Shown: positions 1 to 6,050 of the stretch, piece by piece | Layout of the letters: each line of letters starts with the position of its first letter | Position numbering within the stretch: the stretch's first letter is position 1 | NCBI GenBank assembly: GCA_017444165.1 | Contig: JAFSXH010000284.1 | Span: 1-7,791, forward strand | Length of the DNA stretch: 7,791 nucleotides | Source of the DNA: a bacterium | GTDB lineage: Bacteria; Vulcanimicrobiota; Xenobia; Xenobiales; Xenobiaceae | Direction of reading: 5' to 3' | The notes under the pieces: model-generated | The model's database searches: none | Told to the model about the DNA's origin: nothing | What the model saw: the letters and a program-made list of their open reading frames with translations, nothing else | Translations under genes and position numbers: made by a program

Positions 1-666
1 AATATTTCCATAGAGAGAGAGAATCCTCACGTACCTTCACAGGTTTTAGTCAGTGAGATGATGATCTTAGCTAATTCTATAGCTGGCAGTTTTTTCTCTC
101 AAAACAATGTTCCCGCCATATTTAGGAGCCAAGATCCGCCTGAGCAGCCTATAGGTGAGTTGACTAGCGATCAGATCGTGGAGATGTACCAACTGAGGAA
201 GTATATGAAGAAGGGGGTTATGGGGCTTAAGGTTGCCCGTCACACGGGCTTAGGGTTGGATAGTTACGTGCAGATCACTTCGCCTATACGCCGCTACAAC
301 GATCTTTTGATGCAGAGGCAGTTAAAGGCTTACTTGCGCAGTTCTGAACCATTGTATACAGAAGAAGAGTTAGGTAACTTTTTGGCCTATACTACTAACG
401 CAGTCTCTCAAGCTGATTATTTAGAGAGGGACAGGCGCAATTATTGGATCTTGCGCTATTTGGAAGAGCACCAGTGGGAGGATATGGAGGCCATTGTCTT
501 GGCCAATCATCCTGATAAGCATATCGTACAGATCTGTAATTGTCTGTGGGAGAATGAGTGTCCACATGTGCCAGGTCATCCTTTGCCGCCAGGAACACAT
601 ATACACGTGAGCATTGAGTCCGTGTGGCCACGAGATTGTATCGTGAGGCTCAATCCTATCGTTTAG
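1..666 (+). CDS. RNB-domain exoribonuclease (RNase II/R family), C-terminal part, 5' end outside window
   Basis: The frame is open from base 1, so the gene starts upstream; 221 residues are visible. RNB enzymes degrade RNA processively from the 3' end in the cytoplasm. The visible part begins inside the RNB domain with SEMMILANSIAGSFF (window residues 18-32), then VPAIFRSQDPP (37-47), and the hallmark YVQITSPIRRYNDLLMQRQ (about 88-106), whose Ser-Pro-Ile-Arg-Arg-Tyr core closes the catalytic channel in this family. The four catalytic aspartates lie upstream and cannot be checked. The last 75 residues form a short tail ending in VSIESVWPRDCIVRLNPIV, possibly a degenerate S1/OB fold, less basic than the tail of RNase R. 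The MMILAN Met at base 58 is internal to the conserved domain, not the true start. The kinase gene follows after 31 bases. The family is certain; assignment to RNase II, RNase R or a Zam-like type is not. Confidence 0.9.
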   Translation, partial: NISIERENPHVPSQVLVSEMMILANSIAGSFFSQNNVPAIFRSQDPPEQPIGELTSDQIVEMYQLRKYMKKGVMGLKVARHTGLGLDSYVQITSPIRRYNDLLMQRQLKAYLRSSEPLYTEEELGNFLAYTTNAVSQADYLERDRRNYWILRYLEEHQWEDMEAIVLANHPDKHIVQICNCLWENECPHVPGHPLPPGTHIHVSIESVWPRDCIVRLNPIV

Positions 667-697
667 AGGCGACTTATCGTAATGTGGGGTAGATCCG

Positions 698-2647
698 ATG
701 AATGACATAAGTGTAGGCTGTCATGTAGGGCGTTATGAGGTAAAAAAGGAACTCGGGGAAGGGGGCATGGGGAAGGTTTACTGTGGATATGATCCAAAAC
801 TTAACCGTCCCGTAGCTATTAAAACGTTGTCTGATGATATGGCGAAAGATCCGGATTCTGTTAAGCGTTTTCTGCGTGAGGCGAGAGCCGCCGCTTGCCT
901 GCCTGATGATTCTCACATTGTGAAGGTTTATGATATAAATCAATTAAATGGAAATGGTCGGCCTTACATTGTTATGGAGTACGTGGAAGGAAAGACCTTT
1001 AGCAGTTACATAGATCGTAATGTTCTTCCTGATTCAGCAACAGTAGATTGGCGTTTAGATAAGTTTCGACAAATTTTAGAAGCTGTGAATTATGCTCACA
1101 AGAATGGTGTAGTTCATCGTGATCTTAAGCCTGGGAATGTGATGATCAGCGATTCTGGCCTAGCTAAGGTTATGGATTTTGGTCTAGCTCTGATTGATGG
1201 TAGTCACACTCAAACTGGAAAAGGTAATTTGGGTATGGGAACCCCCGCTTATGGTGCTCCTGAGCAGTTTAGTGGCAAATCTTCCACGGATGAGCGCACT
1301 GATATTTACTCTTTGGGTGTAATTCTCTACGAGCTTCTCACGGGCCAACTTCCTTTCACGGGTGGCGTGGATCCTATTTATAATGTCATCAATACCCCCG
1401 CTCCATCGGTCAGAAGTTGTAATCCTAACATCTCTCCTGCGTTGTCCGATGTGGTGGCTCGTTGTTTAGAAAAAGATCCTAACAAACGTTTCCATAGCGT
1501 AGATGAGCTTATAAAGAGTTTCGATAAGGCTTGTGTCGAACAGACAGAATCCAGGCCTACAGATGATATTACGAAATCAACAGTAAAAGAGCTTCATCCC
1601 ACTACAGATGGTGATATTACGGAATCGATAGTAGTGAAGCCATATATAAAACCTGACCAATCTTGGATCAAAACTGATGGCACTATTCTGGAATCAGTAA
1701 TGAAGAAGATTGCCCCTACATTGACGGAAGATACACTAGACACTGATCCTATATTAACAAAACCTACGATTGTCAAACCAACAGTAAAGGAACCTGAGCC
1801 AACACCCCCTGCGCCTGTACCACAGTCTAATAATTCAGGTTTAACTGGCGGCCTGTTCGGTGGTTTGCTAGGTGTATTTTTGGCTTTCATCCTTTTTTAT
1901 ATACTCTTTAATCCTAACAAGACAAATGTTACCCCCCCAGAGCCTGTCGCCACTCCTAGTTACTCTCAATCTAGCAATACATACGTTGCGGAGCCAGAGC
2001 CAGTTGTTGCCACGCCAGAACCTGTTGTAACTCCAGATCCCTCTCAAGCCCTGCGCGATATATATGCCAATCTGCGGGTAGGCGAGTGTTTCGAGTTTGG
2101 CACTTATCCTCAAGGGGCCGATGGTGAGAGAAAGCCTATAATGTTGCGCATCTTAAAGCGTGATTCTGACAGTATCTTAGTTATCTCTGAACTAGGTCTA
2201 GATTGCAAGCGTTACAATGAGGAGAAAAAAGAGATAACTTGGGCAGATTGTACCTTGCGACATTGGCTCAACGATGACTTTTATAATAGAGCGTTTAACT
2301 CTCAAGAGCAATCTCTAATCAAAACGAGTTACCTAACCAACAATGCAGACCCCTACACGAGTGACCGTATATTTTTGCTGAGTGTAGACGAAGCCGAAAG
2401 GTTATTTAAAGATGATAAGGACCGATTTTGTAAGCCCACAGATTACGCTGTAAAAAACGGTGCATATGTAAATGATGGCAGTTATAATATTGCATATGAA
2501 GAAAATGCGTGGTGGTGGCTCCGTTCGCGTGGCGACAGCAATTATAGCGCGGCGGGCGTGGACAGCTTTGGCAGCTTCGACATCAGCGGCAGCAACGTTA
2601 ATTCTAACTGTGGCGTTATTCGTCCCGCTTTCAAACTCGCCATCTAA
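698..2647 (+). CDS. Transmembrane Ser/Thr protein kinase with C-terminal DUF6273-like domain
   Basis: 649 residues. The N-terminal kinase domain (about 12-275) carries every catalytic landmark: glycine loop GEGGMGKV (20-27), VAIK lysine 42, helix-C Glu61, HRDLKPGN (140-147, Asp142 and Asn147), DFG (160-162) and APE (187-189). It should therefore be an active Hanks-type kinase. Residues 280-378 are a Thr/Pro-rich linker with loosely repeated TDxDITxS-like units, a plausible autophosphorylation zone. One hydrophobic segment (about 383-403) follows, then a second Pro-rich stretch with PEPV repeats (413-448). The C-terminal domain (449-649) has the DUF6273 order: FEFGTYPQ, ITWADCTLRHWLNDDF, DRIFLLSVDEAERLF, WWWLRS, IRPAFKLAI. 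With the kinase inside the cell, the DUF6273 domain would be outside, as a sensor or ligand binder (inference). Residue 483 is Leu where both paralogous domains have Trp. The start is preceded by a weak GTGGGG ribosome site at 684-689. Residues 592-641 are hypervariable against the paralogue. Confidence 0.93.
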   Translation: MNDISVGCHVGRYEVKKELGEGGMGKVYCGYDPKLNRPVAIKTLSDDMAKDPDSVKRFLREARAAACLPDDSHIVKVYDINQLNGNGRPYIVMEYVEGKTFSSYIDRNVLPDSATVDWRLDKFRQILEAVNYAHKNGVVHRDLKPGNVMISDSGLAKVMDFGLALIDGSHTQTGKGNLGMGTPAYGAPEQFSGKSSTDERTDIYSLGVILYELLTGQLPFTGGVDPIYNVINTPAPSVRSCNPNISPALSDVVARCLEKDPNKRFHSVDELIKSFDKACVEQTESRPTDDITKSTVKELHPTTDGDITESIVVKPYIKPDQSWIKTDGTILESVMKKIAPTLTEDTLDTDPILTKPTIVKPTVKEPEPTPPAPVPQSNNSGLTGGLFGGLLGVFLAFILFYILFNPNKTNVTPPEPVATPSYSQSSNTYVAEPEPVVATPEPVVTPDPSQALRDIYANLRVGECFEFGTYPQGADGERKPIMLRILKRDSDSILVISELGLDCKRYNEEKKEITWADCTLRHWLNDDFYNRAFNSQEQSLIKTSYLTNNADPYTSDRIFLLSVDEAERLFKDDKDRFCKPTDYAVKNGAYVNDGSYNIAYEENAWWWLRSRGDSNYSAAGVDSFGSFDISGSNVNSNCGVIRPAFKLAI

Positions 2648-2665
2648 AATCTAATATCTTCACCT
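1848..2665 (+). repeat. Paralogous duplication unit, copy 1 (membrane segment, DUF6273 domain, 3' spacer)
   Basis: The stretch from the membrane-segment codons (GCGGCCTGTTCGGTGG at 1848-1863) through the stop codon and 18 bases of spacer recurs at 2792-4143 in the next gene. The downstream copy has one extra DUF6273 domain. Bases 2169-2277 match 3644-3752 exactly over 109 bases, and about 12 differences occur over the roughly 300 bases ending at 2470. The kinase domain is not part of the duplicated unit. Confidence 0.85.
2471..2620 (+). other. Hypervariable C-terminal segment of the kinase DUF6273 domain (candidate DGR variable region)
   Basis: This covers residues 592-641, on both sides of the WWWLRS motif. 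Compared with the last domain of the next gene (3946-4098), identity collapses abruptly after about 300 bases of near-identity. In the part after WWWLRS (2528-2620), 28 of 31 codons end in C or T. By hand count, 33 of 38 base differences from the paralogue fall on codon positions 1 or 2, for example GAC/TTC, TTT/GAT, GAC/CTC, AGC/TAC and AAC/TGC. Anchor codons such as GCG, GGC-GTG, GTT-AAT and ATT-CGT are unchanged. The segment is also richer in C-ending codons than the rest of the gene. This matches adenine-directed mutagenesis of AAY template codons. No template or reverse transcriptase is in view. Confidence 0.55.
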
Positions 2666-2693
2666 CTAATATCAGCGAAATCTAAAATCTAAA
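2642..2693 (+). repeat. Degenerate 7-base tandem repeat, ATCTAAA type, spanning stop and spacer
   Basis: Three head-to-tail 7-base units of the form ATCTNNN start at 2642, 2649 and 2656. Two exact ATCTAAA units follow at 2680 and 2687 after an 17-base interruption. The first unit contains the stop codon of the kinase gene. The first three units recur after the paralogue at 4120-4140. The function is unknown; the array resembles short heptameric spacer repeats seen in several bacterial groups. Confidence 0.6.
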
Positions 2694-2714
2694 GACCTTA
2701 CGCTGAAGGAAGCT

Positions 2715-2719
2715 GAGGT
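2715..2719 (+). promoter_or_regulatory. Ribosome binding site for the two-domain DUF6273 protein
   Basis: GAGGT stands 8 bases before the ATG at 2728 and decides that start. It is much better than the site in front of the kinase gene, so the kinase-less paralogue is probably translated in its own right rather than being a dead remnant. Confidence 0.65.
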
Positions 2720-2727
2720 AGAAAAAT

Positions 2728-4125
2728 ATGAAATATTGTAAGTATAAACCTGCACTTCTATTGAAGTGCAGGTCGGCGGTTGGTAGATTTAGCGGCCTGT
2801 TCGGTGGCTTGCTAGTTGTCTTTCTTGCCTTCATCCTTTTTTACGTACTCTTTAATCCTGACAAAGTAAACGTTACACCTCCAGAACCTGCTGTGACTCC
2901 AGAGTCTTCTCAAGCTCTGCGTGATAGATATGCCAATTTGCGGGTAGGTGAGTATTTCGAGTTCGGCACTTATCCTCAAGGGGATGATGGTGAGATAAAA
3001 CCTATAAAGTGGCTTATCTTAAAGCGCGATTCTGACAGTATCTTAGTTATTTCCGAATTCGGTTTAGATAGCAAACTTTACAATGATAGGAAAGAAGAGA
3101 TAACCTGGTCAGACTGTACTCTGCGGCGTTGGCTCAATCATGACTTTATAAACGAAGCGTTTGACAGTCAAGAGCAATCTTTAATTGAGACGAGTTACCT
3201 AACCAACAATGCGGGTCCATCTACAAAGGATCGTATATTTTTGTTGAGCGTTGAAGAAGCCAAAGAGTTATTTGACAGTGATGATGATCGTATATGTTAT
3301 TATACAGATTATGTTGTAAAAAATGGTGTTGTATATAATCATGGTGCGGCGTGTTGGTGGCTACGTTCACGTGGTGACAACGGTAATCTATCGGCATGTT
3401 GCTATGGTCCTATCAACGAATACGGTTGCAATGGTGATAGCTACTATTGTTCTGTTCGTCCTGCTTTGCGACTCGCAATCTATCCAGAACCTGCCGTAAC
3501 TCCAGATCCCTCTCAAGCCCTGTGCGATAGATACGTCAATCTGCTGGTAGGTGAGTACTTCGAGTTTGGTACTTATCCTCAAGGGTCTGATGGTGAGATA
3601 AAAGCTATAAGGTGGCGCATATTGGAGCGCGATTCTGACAACAACAGTATCTTAGTTATCTCTGAACTAGGTCTAGATTGCAAGCGTTACAATGAGGAGA
3701 AAAAAGAGATAACTTGGGCAGATTGTACCTTGCGACATTGGCTCAACGATGATTTTTATAACAGAGCGTTTAACTCTCAAGAGCAATCTTTAATTAAAAC
3801 GAGTAACGTAACGAACAATGCAGGCCCCTCCACGAATGACCGTATATTTTTGCTGAGTGTAGACGAAGCCGAAAGGTTATTTAAAGATGATAAGGACCGA
3901 TTTTGTAAGCCCACAGATTATGCAGTAAAAAACGGTGCATATGTAGATGATAGTAGCTGTAAATTTGTATACAAAGGAAATACGTGCTGGTGGCTCCGTT
4001 CGATTTGCTACAGTAGCAGTGATTATGCGTTGGGCGTGTTCAGCGATGGCGATGTCCTCGACTACGGTTTCTGCGTTAATAATGACGGTTGGGCTATTCG
4101 TCCAGCCTTGCGACTTGCAATCTAG
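2728..4125 (+). CDS. Membrane-anchored protein with two tandem DUF6273-like domains (kinase-less paralogue)
   Basis: 465 residues. A short N-terminus of 20 residues (MKYCKYKPALLLKCRSAVGR), unlike anything in the upstream gene, leads into a membrane segment (about 22-43) nearly identical to that of the kinase. A PPEPAVTP linker follows, then DUF6273-like domains at about 61-251 and 263-465, joined by YPEPAVTPDPSQ. Each has FEFGTYPQ, ITWxDCTLRxWLN, DRIFLLSVxEA, WWLRS and RPALRLAI. The second domain is far closer to the kinase's domain than to its own neighbour, so the gene appears built by duplication of the 3' half of the kinase gene, with the second domain younger or homogenised. Predicted topology: short tail inside, both domains outside. 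It could be a receptor partner or decoy sharing the kinase's ligands (inference); no catalytic motif is visible. The last third of each domain is hypervariable and Cys/Tyr/Asp/Ser/Gly-rich. Confidence 0.88.
   Translation: MKYCKYKPALLLKCRSAVGRFSGLFGGLLVVFLAFILFYVLFNPDKVNVTPPEPAVTPESSQALRDRYANLRVGEYFEFGTYPQGDDGEIKPIKWLILKRDSDSILVISEFGLDSKLYNDRKEEITWSDCTLRRWLNHDFINEAFDSQEQSLIETSYLTNNAGPSTKDRIFLLSVEEAKELFDSDDDRICYYTDYVVKNGVVYNHGAACWWLRSRGDNGNLSACCYGPINEYGCNGDSYYCSVRPALRLAIYPEPAVTPDPSQALCDRYVNLLVGEYFEFGTYPQGSDGEIKAIRWRILERDSDNNSILVISELGLDCKRYNEEKKEITWADCTLRHWLNDDFYNRAFNSQEQSLIKTSNVTNNAGPSTNDRIFLLSVDEAERLFKDDKDRFCKPTDYAVKNGAYVDDSSCKFVYKGNTCWWLRSICYSSSDYALGVFSDGDVLDYGFCVNNDGWAIRPALRLAI
2748..2773 (+). 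repeat. Perfect inverted repeat (11-base stem, 4-base loop) at the start of the paralogue
   Basis: CCTGCACTTC (2749-2758) and GAAGTGCAGG (2763-2772) are exact reverse complements around the loop TATT. An extra A-T pair at 2748/2773 extends the stem. It lies inside the first codons of the 2728 gene, directly before the point where similarity to the kinase gene begins (2792). No T-run follows, so it is not a standard terminator. It could dampen translation as an mRNA hairpin, mark the duplication junction, or act as a DNA cruciform. The structure is certain, the role is not. Confidence 0.8.
3331..3456 (+). other. Variable segment of the first DUF6273 domain in the paralogue
   Basis: Residues 202-243. 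After WWLRS, 25 of 29 codons end in C or T, and the segment encodes mainly Cys, Tyr, Gly, Asn, Asp and Ser. It is 2-3 residues shorter than the other two segments and lies mid-protein rather than at the C-terminus, which is less typical for a retroelement target. It may be an older, frozen variant. Confidence 0.4.
3946..4098 (+). other. Hypervariable C-terminal segment of the second DUF6273 domain (candidate DGR variable region)
   Basis: Residues 407-457, partner of 2471-2620. After WWLRS (4003-4098), 28 of 32 codons end in C or T, with one codon more than the kinase copy. Substitutions relative to the kinase copy are concentrated on codon positions 1 and 2, while the preceding 300 bases are nearly identical. 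The bases after this segment (CGT-CC onward) differ from the kinase copy mainly silently, which argues against a very recent shared retrohoming event reaching the stop codon. Confidence 0.55.
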
Positions 4126-4143
4126 AATCTACTATCTTCACCT
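4120..4143 (+). repeat. Copy of the heptameric 3' spacer element
   Basis: Three 7-base ATCTNNN units begin at 4120, 4127 and 4134 and end with the CACCT seen after the kinase gene. Two of 24 bases differ from 2642-2665. The stop codon of the paralogue lies in the first unit. The adjacent CACCT-GTT-AGGTG (4139-4151) can form a weak 5-base-pair hairpin that is absent after the kinase gene. Confidence 0.7.
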
Positions 4144-4160
4144 GTTAGGTGTCAATTACA

Positions 4161-4195
4161 ATTACGCATTATGAATTACTAATTATTTATTAGGC
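4161..4195 (+). repeat. Five-unit degenerate heptamer array, consensus ATTANNN
   Basis: Units starting with ATTA occur at 4161, 4168, 4175, 4182 and 4189, exactly 7 bases apart; a further ATTACA precedes at 4155. The array fills most of the spacer before the nuclease gene. It is very AT-rich, so promoter elements for the downstream operon could be hidden here, but no convincing -35/-10 pair stands out. Confidence 0.6.
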
Positions 4196-4229
4196 AGGGC
4201 CGCGTAAACCACTAACAGAATAATTACAC

Positions 4230-6050
4230 GTGTTTATTCTCAGCAATTTATCTGTAAATAATTTTCGAGCTATCCATTCGATAGATCTCTCTTTTGAACG
4301 CAATGTCACCGTCTTGATAGGCGAGAACGGTTGTGGTAAGTCTAGTATCGTCAATGCTCTTGAGGCCGTTTTAGGGCGCAATGTCTCTAAGGATGGAACC
4401 TTCAATATTAAGGCTACAGACTTTCATCGCCATACCTTCGATCAGCCGCAATCTACTGAGATAAGTATTATTGTCAGCTTTGAAGGCAAGAGGGCTGTAA
4501 CTGAAAGCGCACCAGTCGAGGATTTGGGCTTCAACAGTCTCGATAAATTTTACATTCCTCAGTTTATTTGCGAAGAGAGCGAATCACAACAGTGTATAAA
4601 GTTCTCTCTCTGCGCTTATGCTTATCTGGGGGATGACAATTCGGTCACTTACGATTTTTCTTTTAAGAATAATCTCGGTGAAGTTGTCGAGCTGGAAGAT
4701 AAGCTCAGTTACTTAATAACCTTGAAGACTGTCGCTCCATTTTTAAGGATCCGTCCTGGTGCTTTGTTGCCGCCGACCTCTCAAGATGGGGGTATGAATT
4801 CTATCTTCAGTCAGGCTTACTCTGAGCTGACGGAAAACTCCCAGTGTAACGCTGAGGAATTCATCGAACAAAATCGCGATAAGTTAGAGATAGAATTAAG
4901 TAAATTAGAGGGTCTCTTGAGCCATCAAAAGGGGAATCAAATCTATAATGAGGATGATAGGCCCTTAAATTTCTCCTTTGAAAATAGCAACAACGATGCC
5001 TATCGGCGCAAGTTAATGGAAGAGCATAAACACAGTTTAGCTCTCATAGAGAATAGACTCTCTGCGCCTCTGTCTACTACGAGTAATGTCACTATCGACG
5101 AGATAGATACTAGAGCTCGTGAGAGGGATTACAACCGCTTTACGGCCCTTTTGAGAGGCTGTGGTGCCAGAAGTTTGGCGATGTTGGCCTTTGCCGATTC
5201 GTTCTTTAAGGTTCAAGCCAGCAATATACCTAATGGCGATTATTATCCTATTCTCTCTGTAGAAGAACCAGAAGCCTTCTTACATCCGTTGATGTTGACT
5301 TCGGTCTGGAGTCTGTTAGATCGCATGTTCCCACAAAAGATCGTTATGACTAATAACTCCGATCTTCTCTCCGCCATAGCTCTGACTAACATAAGAAGAA
5401 TAGTTAGAACTCCAGAGGGTATTGCCACAGTTTACAGGGTTCGTCCTGGCAATATGCACATTAATGATCTCCGCCGCATCGCTTACCATCTGCGCATTCG
5501 TCGCGGTACAGCTATGTTTATGCGCTTCTGGCTCTTAGTTGAAGGCGAGACTGAGTATTGGCTCATCCCAGAGATTGCTCGCGCCATGGGGTATGATCTC
5601 TGGAGCGAGGGGATCGAGTTCGTGGAGTTCGCCCAATGCGGTCTGGGGCCGTTGGCTAGTCTGGCCAATGAATTGGGTATAAGTTGGCATCTTTTGGCCG
5701 ATGGAGATAAAGCGGGTAAGACTTATGGCAAACAGGCTCATCCTTACGCTGTCAAAGAAGGTTTGGGCAAGGTAACCGTTTTGGAACAGTTGGATATTGA
5801 AAACTGTTTCTGGGAAAATGGTTACGAAAATGTCTTCCGCATGATAGCTGGTGAGGCCGAAGGTGGTCAAAAGAAGGCTGAAAAGAGCAAGGATATTATC
5901 AAGCGGGCCATACGCATAGCTTCCAAGCCTGGTTTAGCTCTCGCTCTGGGAAGGGCCATGCAGGAGCCTGGTTCGCCTGGTATACCTTCGCAACTCAGCG
6001 AGATGATCGTTGACGCTGTACGCACGGCCAGAAAGCAGGGCAGACAGTAA
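4230..6050 (+). CDS. OLD-family ATP-dependent endonuclease, YbjD-like (ABC ATPase plus TOPRIM)
   Basis: 606 residues. An SMC/RecF-like ATPase opens with LSNLSVNNFRAI (4-15) and Walker A GENGCGKSS (31-39). A central insert with charged helices (about 205-305) leads to a signature-like RGCGARSLAMLAF (309-321), Walker B SVEEPEAFLHP (343-353) and MTNNSDLL (373-380) in the position of the switch histidine region. A TOPRIM nuclease domain follows: LLVEGETEYW (435-444) with the metal-binding Glu, then LLADGDKAG (488-496) with the Asp-x-Asp, and LDIENCFWENGYENVF (521-536). Order and spacing match class 1 OLD proteins such as E. coli YbjD. These act on DNA and often serve in repair or phage defence; the actual role here is unknown. 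The GTG start is the only candidate, because an in-frame stop lies at 4221 and no Met occurs before residue 189. No ribosome binding site is visible. The stop overlaps mutM by one base. Confidence 0.9.
   Translation: MFILSNLSVNNFRAIHSIDLSFERNVTVLIGENGCGKSSIVNALEAVLGRNVSKDGTFNIKATDFHRHTFDQPQSTEISIIVSFEGKRAVTESAPVEDLGFNSLDKFYIPQFICEESESQQCIKFSLCAYAYLGDDNSVTYDFSFKNNLGEVVELEDKLSYLITLKTVAPFLRIRPGALLPPTSQDGGMNSIFSQAYSELTENSQCNAEEFIEQNRDKLEIELSKLEGLLSHQKGNQIYNEDDRPLNFSFENSNNDAYRRKLMEEHKHSLALIENRLSAPLSTTSNVTIDEIDTRARERDYNRFTALLRGCGARSLAMLAFADSFFKVQASNIPNGDYYPILSVEEPEAFLHPLMLTSVWSLLDRMFPQKIVMTNNSDLLSAIALTNIRRIVRTPEGIATVYRVRPGNMHINDLRRIAYHLRIRRGTAMFMRFWLLVEGETEYWLIPEIARAMGYDLWSEGIEFVEFAQCGLGPLASLANELGISWHLLADGDKAGKTYGKQAHPYAVKEGLGKVTVLEQLDIENCFWENGYENVFRMIAGEAEGGQKKAEKSKDIIKRAIRIASKPGLALALGRAMQEPGSPGIPSQLSEMIVDAVRTARKQGRQ

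Larger units (their letters stand above)
2792..4143 (+). repeat. Paralogous duplication unit, copy 2 (membrane segment, two DUF6273 domains, 3' spacer)
   Basis: This is the partner of 1848-2665. Similarity starts at the GCGGCCTGTTCGGTGG block (2792-2807) and continues past the stop codon into the spacer, where 22 of 24 bases (4120-4143 against 2642-2665) match. The internal domain at about 2908-3480 is the more diverged one. The domain at 3514-4125 contains the 109-base exact match (3644-3752). Confidence 0.85.

Noticed and set aside
58..60. ATG at 58 as the start of the ribonuclease gene
   Set aside because: The frame is open to base 1, and the residues before it (VPSQVLVSE) fit the conserved RNB domain, so this Met is internal.
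2472..2654. Overlapping small + strand frame across the kinase variable tail
   Set aside because: It is a shadow of the DUF6273 tail in another frame; the corresponding frame at 3947-4174 is equally a by-product of the duplicated sequence.
2672..2706. TCAGCG/CGCTGA inverted repeat in the spacer after the kinase gene
   Set aside because: A 6-base stem with a 23-base loop and no T-run is too weak to call a terminator.
2728..4125. CRISPR array or simple tandem repeat explanation for the repeated blocks
   Set aside because: The repeats are in-frame protein-domain duplications of about 200 residues, not short direct repeats with spacers.
4139..4151. CACCT-GTT-AGGTG hairpin as terminator or DGR cruciform after the paralogue
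   Set aside because: The stem is only 5 base pairs, no T-run follows, and the matching position after the kinase gene has no hairpin. It could easily be chance.
4155..4192. Sigma-70 type promoter in the AT-rich spacer before the nuclease gene
   Set aside because: Candidates such as TTACAA with TACTAA match the consensus poorly, and the heptamer array makes AT-rich words expected anywhere here.
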